From NCBI GenBank assembly GCA_004282745.1, contig SHMT01000006.1, positions 62,001 to 126,000 of the forward strand: a stretch of 64,000 bases of DNA, given 5' to 3'. Source of the stretch: Candidatus Scalindua sp. SCAELEC01. Lineage in GTDB: Bacteria; Planctomycetota; Brocadiia; Brocadiales; Scalinduaceae. This document shows, piece after piece, positions 32,969-42,513 of this stretch; the first letter of the stretch is position 1, and each line of letters opens with the position of its first letter. The notes beneath the pieces are model-generated. The model had not been told where the DNA came from, made no database searches, and saw nothing but the letters and a program-made list of their open reading frames with translations. Position numbers and translations under genes: made by a program.

Positions 32969-33216
32969 AGGGATAATGTCCGTTTTTTAGATTAAAAATA
33001 GATGCAAGTAAGAACCTCTGGATCTGTGAGTGTGACTATTTATTCAGCCAAAACCGACCGGAACATATCAAAATATGATGCAGCTATTTCCATAGTATCG
33101 TGCATGCTATATATTTTGTAATGGAATGTCAAGGCCTAGTTTCTCCTGAGTTTCCCGCGATGATACATACTCAAAAATTCACTGTTAAAACTATTGGGAT
33201 AAGAAGAATCGAAAAA

Positions 33217-33594
33217 TTACTTCTTTATCACAAAAAAAGTTAACGCCATCAGTTGGAATACTATGGCAAGGAGTAATGTTGAATGTAAATCTCCACGTCT
33301 GTTAATATAGGCAAATATTAATGACCCAAAAACAAAACACTGTGCGACTGCGGCAATAATATGTAACCAAGAACCTGTTTCATAGGTCAGGACTCTTCTT
33401 ATACTCTTTACTTCGTTAAGAATAGACTCATAGAAAAAACTCAGTTCGTCAAACCCTTTCTCTTTTTTTCTGCTGAGTTGAGATGTACATTCCTGGCAAA
33501 TTAATTGACCGTAACGTTCCGTTGTTAGCCCCGATTCCAAGTCTGTTTGAGAGATACTTTTTTTACATCTACCACACAGTCTAATTTCTGTCAC
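33217..33594 (-). CDS. Zinc-ribbon membrane protein, unrecognised
   Basis: A 125-residue protein with an N-terminal CGRCKK and CQEC pair that should bind one zinc ion. A charged middle and two hydrophobic helices follow (about 76-96 and 105-122). It lies 10 bp downstream of the response-regulator gene on the same strand, so it is probably co-transcribed with the two-component pair. Function unknown. Confidence 0.65.
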   Translation of the reverse strand: MTEIRLCGRCKKSISQTDLESGLTTERYGQLICQECTSQLSRKKEKGFDELSFFYESILNEVKSIRRVLTYETGSWLHIIAAVAQCFVFGSLIFAYINRRGDLHSTLLLAIVFQLMALTFFVIKK

Positions 33595-33604
33595 CTTTTC
33601 TCCC

Positions 33605-34963
33605 TCACTTTAAACCATATCTATCAAGTTTTCTATAAAGTGTTCGCTCTCCTATCCCAAGTATTTTTGCAGTCTCGCTTCTATTTCCACTTACATATGC
33701 CAATGTTTTTGTTATTAATTCCTTTTCCATTTCATCTAACGTTATCCCTACAGGAAAAACAGGACCCGGTAGCGCCGTTTTGTTACTTTTGTAAATATGC
33801 TCGGGGATATTGTTACTATCTAAGACACCGTCCATGGAAAAAATAATCATACTTTCGACGCAATTTTTCAGTTCTCTCACATTTCCCGGCCAACTATACT
33901 GGAATAAAATCTTTCTGGCCTCAGGAGTGATACCTTTAATTTTTTTCCCATGTTTGCTTGAAAATTCCTGGATAAAAGCATCAATCAATAAAAATATATC
34001 TTCCTGTCTCTCTCTTAAGGGGGGAAGTCTGAGGCAAACAACATTAAATCTAAAGTACAAATCCTCTCTAAATTTTTCCTCTTCCACCAACTTCCCGAGA
34101 TCTTTATTTGTAGCGGCAAGGATTCTCACGTCAACCTTTATCGTTTCATTACTGCCGACACGCATAATCCTTCCATCCTCAATGACTCTTAATAGCTTTA
34201 CTTGAGTTGAGAGAGGCATATCGCCAACCTCATCAAGAAACAGGGTGCCATTATTTGCATATTCAAATTTTCCCATCCTTTGGTTTAAGGCACCCGTAAA
34301 AGCACCTTTTTCATGTCCAAACAGTTCACTTTCCAGAAGCGTATCAGCAATTGCGGCGGAATTTAAGGCAACAAAGGGGTTATTCTTACGGGGGCCGGTG
34401 TAATGTATGGCCCTGGCGATAAGCTCTTTTCCCGTGCCGCTTTCACCCACAATCAATACCGTTGCAGTAGTTGAAGCGATCTGTTTCAGAATGTGAAATA
34501 TCCTGTGCATTGGTTGACTGTTTCCTGTAATACCAGCAAATCCATACTTCTCTTCAAGCTGTTTATGCAGTTCTCTGTTTCGTCTCACAAGAGATTGTTT
34601 TTCAACTGCTTTATCTACTACTGTCCTTAGATGATCAATGTTGATGGGTTTTAAGAGATAGGTAACGGCCCCTTTTTGCATTGCAGTAACAGCATTTTCT
34701 ATACTTCCATGACCCGTAATTAAGATAACTTCCGTTTCTGGTGAAATTTCTTTTGTCTCTTTTAAAATTTCCATTCCATCTATATTGAGCATGATCAGAT
34801 CGGTGATCACAATATCGATCTCACCATTTCTAATTATCTCAAGACCCTTTTTACCACTTGTAACGGTGGAACATTTGTATCCTATTTTACTCAGGCTTTC
34901 CGAGAGTGCATCTGCCTGGTTTTTTTCATCATCTATGATCAAAACATGTGCTTTTCGTATCAT
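33605..34963 (-). CDS. Sigma54-dependent response regulator (NtrC family)
   Basis: A 452-residue activator. The receiver domain (about 5-118) has the DD pair at 11-12 and phosphoacceptor D55 in ITDLIMLNIDG. The AAA+ domain (about 143-380) has Walker A GESGTGKE, the sigma54-contacting GAFTGA and FLDEVGD. A Fis-type helix-turn-helix (ETAKILGIGERTLYRKL) ends the protein. It drives RNA polymerase-sigma54 at distant enhancers. Its ATG overlaps the kinase stop (34960-34963), so the two are translationally coupled. Targets are unknown. Confidence 0.95.
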   Translation of the reverse strand: MIRKAHVLIIDDEKNQADALSESLSKIGYKCSTVTSGKKGLEIIRNGEIDIVITDLIMLNIDGMEILKETKEISPETEVILITGHGSIENAVTAMQKGAVTYLLKPINIDHLRTVVDKAVEKQSLVRRNRELHKQLEEKYGFAGITGNSQPMHRIFHILKQIASTTATVLIVGESGTGKELIARAIHYTGPRKNNPFVALNSAAIADTLLESELFGHEKGAFTGALNQRMGKFEYANNGTLFLDEVGDMPLSTQVKLLRVIEDGRIMRVGSNETIKVDVRILAATNKDLGKLVEEEKFREDLYFRFNVVCLRLPPLRERQEDIFLLIDAFIQEFSSKHGKKIKGITPEARKILFQYSWPGNVRELKNCVESMIIFSMDGVLDSNNIPEHIYKSNKTALPGPVFPVGITLDEMEKELITKTLAYVSGNRSETAKILGIGERTLYRKLDRYGLK

Positions 34964-35679
34964 GATTCTCTGCTTTTTGGTTCTAATTGAAATGGTATTT
35001 TGATTAAAAAGCTACTCCCTTTTCCTTCCTTGCTGTGCACGCTGATCGTTCCCTTATGCTCTTCAACAATTCTTTTTACGGTAGGTAATCCAAGCCCAGT
35101 TCCCGTCTTTTTTGTCGAATAATAGACTTGATATATTTTATCAATTTTGTCTAAAGGGATTCCATACCCGGTGTCCGTTATATCAATATAGATATTTTCT
35201 CCATTTTGAAAGGTCCTCACCATAAGTTCTCCGCCTTCTGACATGGCTTGTTGAGCATTAAGGATAACATTTAAAAGTGCTTGTTTAATGACATTGGAAT
35301 CTAGATTACATTTTGGGAGATTTGCATCAAAATTCTTAAGAATTCTAATGGAATGTTGGATTGCTTCGGGAGTAATAAAATCTAACACATTTTCGATGAT
35401 TTCATTGATGTCACATTCCACGAAATTGAGCTCATGTTTCTTGGCAAACCGTAAAAAATCACTCAGTATGTCTTGCAATCGAAACACCTCTTTTTGTAAC
35501 AATTGGACCCTGTTAAGCATTTTTTTACCGGTTTTTGAAGAGTCTATGCGCAGATCTTCATTAAGCAATTGCAGATTAACACTGATCGTATGCAGAGGAT
35601 TTCGTATTTCGTGGACTAAGCCAGCAGCTAGTATGTTTAAATCTTCGGACTTGTCAGACTCCTCGTTGTTCTTTGTCAT
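34960..35679 (-). CDS. Soluble histidine kinase (NtrB-like)
   Basis: A 239-residue kinase. HisKA has H23 in GLVHEIRNPLH. The HATPase domain has NVILNAQQAMSEGG (N box), DTGYGIP (G1) and GTGLGLP (G2). There is no PAS, transmembrane or other sensing domain; only about 18 residues precede the phosphorylation helix, so the signal must come from a partner protein. The output-less Cache protein in the same gene group is a candidate. The pair resembles the AtoS/AtoC and NtrB/NtrC logic. Confidence 0.93.
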   Translation of the reverse strand: MTKNNEESDKSEDLNILAAGLVHEIRNPLHTISVNLQLLNEDLRIDSSKTGKKMLNRVQLLQKEVFRLQDILSDFLRFAKKHELNFVECDINEIIENVLDFITPEAIQHSIRILKNFDANLPKCNLDSNVIKQALLNVILNAQQAMSEGGELMVRTFQNGENIYIDITDTGYGIPLDKIDKIYQVYYSTKKTGTGLGLPTVKRIVEEHKGTISVHSKEGKGSSFLIKIPFQLEPKSRES

Positions 35680-35710
35680 TTCTGCCAGGTTTCGCCATAG
35701 TTATGTAAAC

Positions 35711-35760
35711 AAAAAATAAGCCAAGAAGTTTAAGTAGATATACTAAACTTTCCTGGCTTA
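35711..35760 (-). terminator. Rho-independent terminator of the cold-shock gene
   Basis: On the minus strand TAAGCCAGGAAAGTTTA pairs imperfectly with TAAACTTCTTGGCTTA, giving two 7-bp stem blocks around a mismatch. A run of T (TTTTTTGTTT) follows. It lies 17 bp after the stop of the cold-shock gene. Confidence 0.75.
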
Positions 35761-35776
35761 ATGATAGTCACAAAAA

Positions 35777-35992
35777 TTATTCGCTACTTTCAGGTTTTAT
35801 GACATTTTGTGCCTGCAATCCTTTTGCCCCTTCAACGATATCAAACTCAACCTCATCACCATCCTCTAGAACCTTAAACCCTTGACCTGAAATGTTTGAA
35901 TAGTGAACAAACACATCGCTACCACCCTCTTGCTGAATAAACCCGAACCCTTTTTTTGCATCAAACCACTTAACGGTACCTTTGTTAGACAT
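35777..35992 (-). CDS. Cold-shock domain protein
   Basis: A 71-residue single CSD protein that binds single-stranded RNA or DNA and melts secondary structure. RNP1 is KGFGFIQ and RNP2 is VFVHYSN; the core [15 protein letters not shown] is typical. The start is ATG 35992 after GAGGAGAG; the frame extends eight codons further without support. A clear terminator follows. It sits just downstream of pnp, and both act in RNA metabolism, but a 130-bp gap suggests its own promoter. Confidence 0.95.
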   Translation of the reverse strand: MSNKGTVKWFDAKKGFGFIQQEGGSDVFVHYSNISGQGFKVLEDGDEVEFDIVEGAKGLQAQNVIKPESSE

Positions 35993-36122
35993 CTTCTCTC
36001 CTCGTAAAAAAAACATATTACAAATAAAAAATGTTACAAATTCGCGATTATTTTATGCCCATCTCACCTCCTATAAAAACACGCAATAACTCGATACAGA
36101 AAAAAATAGTCTAGGTTCTTAA

Positions 36123-38231
36123 CTATTGTATTTCAGATTCAGCAAGCTCTTCATCCTTCAAGGCAGCTTTTCTACTCAGCTTTACCCGTTTCTGGTCATC
36201 AATTCCTATAATTTTTACCTTAATCTCTTGTCCCTCTTTAACGACATCATCAACTTTTTCTATAAAATCATTTGAAAGCTCTGAAATATGGACCAAACCT
36301 TCTCTGCCAGGCATTATTTCCACAAATGCACCGTACTCTTTCACGGTAATTACCCGGCCTAAATAGGTTTTTCCAATTTCTAATTCGTCCGTGAGCCCTT
36401 TGATATATGCTTTTGCTTTTTCTACAGATTCAAGAGACATCGATGAGATGACAATTGTTCCATCATTATCGATTTCTACACGCGAATCAGAGTCTTCTTG
36501 GATCCTCTTTATTGTCTTTCCTCCTGGTCCAATAACAAGGCCTATCTTCTCAGGATTTATTTTGATCTTTAGGAGTTTGGGTGCGTGTACGGAAATAGCG
36601 CTCCGAGGTTTTTCAATGGCGGCGCTTATCTCCTTTAAAATGTGCATTCTTCCCTCTTTAGCCTGTTCAAGGGCGTCTCGCAAAATCTGCTCGGTAATAC
36701 CCGATATCTTTACGTCCATTTGGAGTGCCGTAATGCCTTTCTCTGTTCCGGCAACTTTGAAATCCATATCACCAAAATGGTCCTCACCTCCCAAAATATC
36801 AGACAAAATACAAACCTCTTCACCCTCTTTTACGAGCCCCATTGCTATTCCAGCAACCGGACGTTTTATTGGTATTCCTGCATCCATCATGCAGAGAGTG
36901 CCTCCGCACACAGTAGCCATCGATGAGGATCCGTTAGATTCAAGAACATCCGATACTATTCGGACCGTATAAGGAAAATCTTCATATGCGGGCATCATAG
37001 GTTCAAGAGACTTTTCTGCCAAAGCACCATGTCCTATTTCTCTTCGGCCGGGACCACGAATTGGCCTAACTTCACCGACGCAGAAAGAGGGAAAATTGTA
37101 ATCAAGCATAAATCTTTTCTTATACTCATCTGTCAAACCATCAACACGTTGTTCATCAATAGAAGTGCCAAGTGTAGAAACTACAAGGGCTTGGGTTTCT
37201 CCCCGGGTAAACAGTGCTGAGCCATGCGTTCTTGGTAAAAAGCCTACTTCACATGTGATTGGTCTGATATCTTTAAGGCCCCTGCCATCTACTCTTTTCC
37301 TCTCTTTGACAATCTGTTCTCTGACAACCTGGGCTTCAAGCTTTTCAAAAGCGTCCTTAACCATCCCTTCACTGACTTCGCTCTCCGGGTCTACACAATA
37401 TTCGTCAATAACTTTGCTCCGTATCTCGCGCAACACCCCATCACGGACGTGCTTGCCTAAAACCTTGGACTTCTCTTTAAACTCATCGTATACCTTAGCC
37501 TTTATCTCATCAAAAAGTGAAGTATCAGTCTCCTCTTCGGGAACCACTTGTTTCTCTTTAATACATTGTAAAGCAAGATCTTTCTGCATCTTTACCATCT
37601 TCTGGATCGCTTGAAAGCCAAACATGATGGCATCAACACATTTATCCTCTGAAATCTCTTTTCCCGCAGACTCTACCATCATAACATGATCTTCAGTCCC
37701 GGAAACGACGAGGTTGAGATCGCTAGTTTCAAGTTCAGATTTTTTAGGATTAATCACAAATTCATCATTTATCATGCCAACCCTAACCGCAGCTACAGGT
37801 CCGTTAAAGGGCATGTCTGAAATTGCAACCGCAGCAGATGCACCAACCATAGCAAGAACATCAGGATCATTTTCCCCATCGGCAGAGAGTACCATTGTCA
37901 TAATCTGTACTTCATTAAAATAATTCTTCGGGAAGAGTGGTCGCATTGGCCTATCTATCAACCGCATCGTTAAAATTTCTTTAGCGGTAGGCCTGCTCTC
38001 TCGTTTGTAAAATCCACCCGGAAATTTTCCGGCTGCATAAGTCTTTTCTCGATAATCAACTGTTAAAGGGAAAAAACCGGCGCCGGCTTTAGAATCTCCA
38101 GATGTAGCAGTTGCCAATATTACGTTGTCTCCACAGCGAACAATAACTGCACCGTTCGCTTGTTTTGCAACCTCCCCGGTTTCGATGCTTATCACACTAT
38201 TACCAACAGTCTCTTCTACCTTCAATTTCAC
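36123..38231 (-). CDS. pnp: Polynucleotide phosphorylase
   Basis: PNPase degrades RNA 3'-5' by phosphorolysis and is part of the degradosome. Two RNase PH-like halves are visible: GGFYKRESRPT and LIDRPMRPLFP in the first, GRREIGHGALAE and GGTLCMMDAG in the second. A KH domain (GLVIGPGGKTIKRIQE) and an S1 domain (KEYGAFVEIMPGREGLVHISE) follow. 702 residues is normal. The start is GTG 38231 with AGGGG upstream. rpsO lies 15 bp upstream, the classic rpsO-pnp arrangement, which usually allows autoregulation by RNA processing. Confidence 0.97.
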   Translation of the reverse strand: MKLKVEETVGNSVISIETGEVAKQANGAVIVRCGDNVILATATSGDSKAGAGFFPLTVDYREKTYAAGKFPGGFYKRESRPTAKEILTMRLIDRPMRPLFPKNYFNEVQIMTMVLSADGENDPDVLAMVGASAAVAISDMPFNGPVAAVRVGMINDEFVINPKKSELETSDLNLVVSGTEDHVMMVESAGKEISEDKCVDAIMFGFQAIQKMVKMQKDLALQCIKEKQVVPEEETDTSLFDEIKAKVYDEFKEKSKVLGKHVRDGVLREIRSKVIDEYCVDPESEVSEGMVKDAFEKLEAQVVREQIVKERKRVDGRGLKDIRPITCEVGFLPRTHGSALFTRGETQALVVSTLGTSIDEQRVDGLTDEYKKRFMLDYNFPSFCVGEVRPIRGPGRREIGHGALAEKSLEPMMPAYEDFPYTVRIVSDVLESNGSSSMATVCGGTLCMMDAGIPIKRPVAGIAMGLVKEGEEVCILSDILGGEDHFGDMDFKVAGTEKGITALQMDVKISGITEQILRDALEQAKEGRMHILKEISAAIEKPRSAISVHAPKLLKIKINPEKIGLVIGPGGKTIKRIQEDSDSRVEIDNDGTIVISSMSLESVEKAKAYIKGLTDELEIGKTYLGRVITVKEYGAFVEIMPGREGLVHISELSNDFIEKVDDVVKEGQEIKVKIIGIDDQKRVKLSRKAALKDEELAESEIQ

Positions 38232-38246
38232 TATGACACCCCTTTA

Positions 38247-38525
38247 TCAGCTAATTTTTCTACGTATACCCAGTTTTTCTATCAAACTCTTGTAGCACGC
38301 CTCATCTTTTTTATTAAGATATTTGAGCAGCGAGGCCCTTTTGCCTACCATCATAAATAAACCACGCCTCGACGTATGGTCTTTCTTGTGGCCTTGGAGA
38401 TGGCTACTCAAGTGTTTGATTCGTTCGGTTAGCAAAGCGACTTGAATTTCAGGTGAACCGGTGTCACTATCGTGCTGCTTGTAATCCTCAATGAGTTGCT
38501 TCTTTTGCTCTTTCTCTATACCCAT
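38247..38525 (-). CDS. rpsO: 30S ribosomal protein S15
   Basis: S15 binds 16S rRNA early in assembly of the small subunit platform. [33 protein letters not shown] and KRASLLKYL are diagnostic. The start is ATG 38525 with AGGAG 8 nt upstream. That gives 92 residues, close to the usual 89; the frame reaches 38564 without support. It is co-transcribed with pnp. Confidence 0.97.
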   Translation of the reverse strand: MGIEKEQKKQLIEDYKQHDSDTGSPEIQVALLTERIKHLSSHLQGHKKDHTSRRGLFMMVGKRASLLKYLNKKDEACYKSLIEKLGIRRKIS

Positions 38526-38590
38526 AATTATATCTCCTACTAAATTGTGCTTACTATAGCACAAAGGTTTTTAAATTATCAACAAAAAAC

Positions 38591-41068
38591 TTACTTTTCA
38601 GAGGTCCCAATCTTTAATGCAATTTCATTCATGGAAGATAGTGACAATTCATTTGACTCAACAAGAAAGGTTGCGATCATAAAATTGTTTAAACAAGATA
38701 TCGTGCTGAATCTCCCTTTTGAATCTTTAAAGGTTTCGAAAATTTTCGGGCCTGCAACTTTTTCTTCTCCCCATGATTTCTTTAACGCTTTGAGATTATT
38801 ATATGCTGCCATTGCCGACGATTTGTCTCTGTAGCGAACGATGAGTACCTTATAGGGTAAACGGTTACCCGCAGGATTAAACTCTGCGACTACGGCATCT
38901 GTATCTTTGCTCAGGTTTAAGATGTTGTCTTTCATAAATCTGTCGGCAAGAGAGACATTATCAAGATTAATCTTTTCATGGAAAAACCGCATACTTCCTT
39001 CTCGGTACCCCTTTTCAGGCATGAGCCTTATTATGTCAGGTTCCCGTACATCACCGGGAGGAAGATTCTGTACCAGAGAAAAACCGAGAGTTGTCACATC
39101 TTCAGGTGTAATATTGTCCGTGTAAGGTTCAATACATACAAAATACCTACCGTGCCATATCCACAGGTAATTTTCAAATAACGATGCCTTGTGACCTATC
39201 TCCACACTCTGACCTGCTTGGTCCTTAGCAAAGACACCAAAGGCGTCATCTGAATTACCAAATTCCCAGATATCAATTTTGATAGATTTTTCAGTTGATT
39301 TGATGCGATATTTTGCGGTAGAAACGCGAATAAAGGAGTAGGCTAAATAGGTCTCAGCACCTCCATTGATATATTCAAAGAGTTTCCGACTGCCGCGGTA
39401 TACGTCCGGTTTCCCGTCTCTCTGCCAGAGGGCAATCGATTCGGGGAGGAATCCATCCGTCACACTCTCTATTTTTTTGATCTTTTCTTGAGGCTGGATC
39501 CCTTCTACCACGATTGCAGATTGTCCGGATACCGGACAAACCTTCTCACAAAAACCACATCCGATACAAACCTCTTCTCTCACAAATACCCTTCTAATTT
39601 CCTTGCCATCTTCATGGAAATAGGTATTAAAATGTATCGCTTTTGTGGGGACAGGGCAGACCTCTTCGCAGACACCGCAATTGACGTCTTTCCAGTTTTT
39701 TTCGAGTTCCGGTAACCCTGCGTAAGCTACCCAGGGGATGCACCGGTTCCTGTTTATCCTGGCCTTGCCGATAGCCAATTTTTGTTTTCTCTCTTTCGGA
39801 AGTTTGGTAATTGCACCGGAAGGACAAACCCTGGTGCAAAGGACGCAATCATACGCACAATATCCAATACGCGGAATCAGCTGCGGAGTCCACACCCCGC
39901 TCAGATCAGCCTCCAGGATCGTAGGGTGTAAACCATTTGTTTTGCATACCCTCATACATTCACCACATCTGATACATTTCGCAATAAAGATATTCTCCGG
40001 TTGTGATCCTGGAGGACGGATAATGCCAAGAGCTCCTCCTCCCTTTTTTTTGTGAAAGTTCAGTGAGAGGAGAGGTGCTGAAACGATACTGGCTGCACAA
40101 GCCGTAAACAGACCGCGTCTCGTTAAATCAATGGGGAGTGCTTGTTCTGCTGGTTGTCTAAGTGTAAACCAGACAGCCCCGGTATGGCAGATATCCTGAC
40201 ATTTCATGCAGAGGATACACTCACCATCCTGGGTTTTTTTCCCCGTTTCGTCAATGGCCCCCATTTTACACTCCACATTACATCTATTACACCCATCACA
40301 CATATTGTTCCCTACTACCCGTTTAAAGAGAGACCAATCGGATATCAAGGAAAACAGTGCACCCAAAGGACAGAGATTTCGGCACCAATATCTTTTATAA
40401 AAAAGACCGAGGGAGACAATTCCCGTAAAGAGTATCAAGAAGGTAAGGTGTCCTCTGAAAAAGGGAGCATGCTGGGAGAACAATATCTCCTTTAAAAAGC
40501 TATGGATCCTATCGCTTACAAAGCTAATGAGAGGAAAACCGTGAAGGTAACCAAAGAGTGAGTCTATGAGGGAGACACAATAGGGATGTATAACAATGGT
40601 ATACGCGTTTGTTGCAATGCTGAGCGGATCGAACCACCCAACCATTTGGTAGCTGATAAACAGGCTCAGAAGAAGAAAGGCGAGAAGATAATATTTAAGC
40701 CTTTTCCCATCATAAATCTTATAAGAGACCTTATCTCTCTGTGAGGTAAGTAGCCTATCCGTGACGTCAAGGGTGGTACCAAGAGGGCATATCCAACCAC
40801 AGAAGAATCGACCGAGGAAGAGAGAGGCGATCAAAACAAGGATCGCAGGCCAATAGTGAAAAATAAACTCTCTGGCAGCCACCATTGCCCCGATAGCGGA
40901 AAGGGGACTCGACCGTAGGAAAAAGTTTACCGATCTGTCTGTTTCGGCAATGGGGTCAGAAAATATGAGAAGAATAAGAAATAGGGCAAAAAGAGTTCCC
41001 TGTACAATGAGCCTTATCTTATAAGCTAATGAGCCTTTTTTCGTAAATACTTTACTCTGTTTTGTCAT
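38591..41068 (-). CDS. NapH/NapG-like polyferredoxin fusion with C-terminal DUF6599-like domain
   Basis: An 825-residue membrane redox protein. The N-terminal part has about five transmembrane helices with two CxxxCP motifs (CGWICPLG, CRNLCPLG), as in NapH/NosR quinol oxidases, followed by two ferredoxin clusters (CDGCNRCNVEC, CILCMKCQDIC). In the middle a Tat-like sequence, TRRGLFTACAASI, starts a NapG-like part with four more cluster motifs, including CIRCGECMRVC and CIGCGFCEKVCP. The last about 280 residues carry no cysteine cluster and resemble the DUF6599 domain (FEYINGGAETYLAY). It should pass electrons from quinol to a periplasmic acceptor. The fusion order suggests ancestral napH and napG joined in frame. 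Confidence 0.88.
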   Translation of the reverse strand: MTKQSKVFTKKGSLAYKIRLIVQGTLFALFLILLIFSDPIAETDRSVNFFLRSSPLSAIGAMVAAREFIFHYWPAILVLIASLFLGRFFCGWICPLGTTLDVTDRLLTSQRDKVSYKIYDGKRLKYYLLAFLLLSLFISYQMVGWFDPLSIATNAYTIVIHPYCVSLIDSLFGYLHGFPLISFVSDRIHSFLKEILFSQHAPFFRGHLTFLILFTGIVSLGLFYKRYWCRNLCPLGALFSLISDWSLFKRVVGNNMCDGCNRCNVECKMGAIDETGKKTQDGECILCMKCQDICHTGAVWFTLRQPAEQALPIDLTRRGLFTACAASIVSAPLLSLNFHKKKGGGALGIIRPPGSQPENIFIAKCIRCGECMRVCKTNGLHPTILEADLSGVWTPQLIPRIGYCAYDCVLCTRVCPSGAITKLPKERKQKLAIGKARINRNRCIPWVAYAGLPELEKNWKDVNCGVCEEVCPVPTKAIHFNTYFHEDGKEIRRVFVREEVCIGCGFCEKVCPVSGQSAIVVEGIQPQEKIKKIESVTDGFLPESIALWQRDGKPDVYRGSRKLFEYINGGAETYLAYSFIRVSTAKYRIKSTEKSIKIDIWEFGNSDDAFGVFAKDQAGQSVEIGHKASLFENYLWIWHGRYFVCIEPYTDNITPEDVTTLGFSLVQNLPPGDVREPDIIRLMPEKGYREGSMRFFHEKINLDNVSLADRFMKDNILNLSKDTDAVVAEFNPAGNRLPYKVLIVRYRDKSSAMAAYNNLKALKKSWGEEKVAGPKIFETFKDSKGRFSTISCLNNFMIATFLVESNELSLSSMNEIALKIGTSEK

Positions 41069-41142
41069 TTGAAACTATCACCTTTTCACGGATAACTCAA
41101 AAGGGTTACATTGCTTTTCTGTTGAGGAGGATTTTAATATAA

Positions 41143-41190
41143 ATTGCTTGAACGGAAACCCTGTGGTGGACGAAAACTACCGTAATAATA
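41143..41190. repeat. Family B fragment
   Basis: The fragment reads TTGCTTGAACGGAAACCCTGTGG and then GACGAAAACTACC, the long-arm end of family B, without the other arm. It lies upstream of the toxin-antitoxin genes. Confidence 0.55.
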
Positions 41191-41358
41191 CTAACCTTAC
41201 CATACAACAGCTGTCAACGCAATAAGTGTGTAGGTTGTGTCACAACAATTGAATTCACATATATTGATGAAAGGATTGAAAAATTTGCCTTGAACATGGA
41301 GAAAACTAACAAACAGAGAGACTGCTTAGGAAAAATTCTAACGAAGGAATCTTGCATA

Positions 41359-41390
41359 AATGTAAGAAATATTCTACAATGTAAGAATAT
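41359..41390 (+). promoter_or_regulatory. Direct repeats upstream of the antitoxin gene
   Basis: AATGTAAGAAAT (41359-41370) and AATGTAAGAATAT (41378-41390) are spaced 19 bp apart, about two helical turns, and sit 20-50 bp upstream of the AbrB-type start. AbrB antitoxins usually repress their own promoter through such repeats. That role is inferred. Confidence 0.4.
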
Positions 41391-41409
41391 TTTTAAAAAG
41401 GAGGACAAA

Positions 41410-41667
41410 ATGCCTGTTTCAACACTAACATCAAAGGGTCAAATGACTATACCAAAAGAGGTGAGAAATGCCTTAAACTTAAAACCATCTGAAAAGGTTA
41501 TTATCGTCGTTGAAGGAGACCATGCTATTATTAAACCTCTCAGAGGTAACATCCTGGATATTGGAGGCTCAATCAGGATACCCGATAAGGAAAAACCTGT
41601 AGATTTTTATAAGCTCAGGGAAGAGGTCAAAAAAAGAATCGCAAAAAAGGTAGCAAAAGGTGATTAA
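41410..41667 (+). CDS. AbrB/SpoVT-type antitoxin
   Basis: An 85-residue swapped-hairpin DNA-binding protein: STLTSKGQMTIPKEVRNALNL is the AbrB-fold signature. A C-terminal tail (about 50-85) should wrap the toxin. ATG 41410 has AGGAGG 7 nt upstream; the frame extends to 41290 but that part covers the probable operator. It is 3 bp from the PIN-domain toxin gene, so the two form one transcription unit. Confidence 0.92.
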   Translation: MPVSTLTSKGQMTIPKEVRNALNLKPSEKVIIVVEGDHAIIKPLRGNILDIGGSIRIPDKEKPVDFYKLREEVKKRIAKKVAKGD

Positions 41668-41670
41668 ACC

Positions 41671-42078
41671 ATGAACAAAAAGTTTATTGATACAAACATA
41701 TTTCTCAGGTATCTGACAAAGGATGATCCTTTAAAATATGATAAATGTAAAAGGCTCTTTAAAAAAACGATTGAAGGCAAATTAGACTTGGTTACATCTG
41801 GAATGGTCATTGCTGAATTGGTATGGACGTTACGTTCTTATTATAAAGTCTCAAAAGCCGATGTTATTGAGAAAATCTCTATTATAGTCAGTACTCAGTA
41901 TCTATTCATACCGGAAAAAGACATCATAGTTGATGCACTTGTACTTTACGGCCGAAAAAACATTGATTACATTGATGCTTATAACGCTGTTTTTATGAAA
42001 TATCACGGCTTAAGCGAGGTGTACTCATATGATACAGACTTTGATTCGATTGAAAGCATAAAGAGAGAGGAACCTTAA
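41671..42078 (+). CDS. PIN-domain toxin (VapC family)
   Basis: A 135-residue PIN ribonuclease. The acidic metal-binding residues appear in order: D in FIDTNIFLRYL, E in VIAELVWTL, D in IDYIDAYNAV, and D in YDTDFD. VapC toxins cleave initiator tRNA, rRNA or other tRNAs when freed from the antitoxin. The family and an intact active site are visible; the target is not. Confidence 0.92.
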   Translation: MNKKFIDTNIFLRYLTKDDPLKYDKCKRLFKKTIEGKLDLVTSGMVIAELVWTLRSYYKVSKADVIEKISIIVSTQYLFIPEKDIIVDALVLYGRKNIDYIDAYNAVFMKYHGLSEVYSYDTDFDSIESIKREEP

Positions 42079-42513
42079 CAAAGCTGGGCAGGGAAAGTTT
42101 TGGTAAATTGAGTAGAAATTAAAGAGAAGGATAGGCCTGTTAAAACAATCGATCCAGGAGAACTTATCAGTCTATATGAAAACTTCATATGAGGGGTAAA
42201 CGAGTCTCGTCCCATTGACCTTGGATCAAGATTTATAGAACACGAATAGTTCTTTCATTCTCTTTAGTTTGTCACAAGAACGTGTCAGATATTCCTCAAA
42301 TACCGTTCAAGCAATATATTGAACTGAACATCGAAAACGATCATTCTCCTAAGTTGTACCAGCCTTGATCTCAATTTTTTCACCAACCGTAACCTCTTTA
42401 ACAGCCTCTTTATCCGTATCATATTCAAATTTATTCCCTCTTTCATTCTGTAATCTTTTCCTTTACAATGGTTGCGAGAAGCGAATTCATATTAATATTT
42501 CGATAAAAAACAG
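42079..42513. other. Intergenic region without a supported gene
   Basis: About 430 bp. On the minus strand a 30-codon frame ending at about 42355 (EAVKEVTVGEKIEIKAGTT) looks protein-like but has no start and ends in stops on both sides. It may be a remnant. Nothing else is recognisable. Confidence 0.4.
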
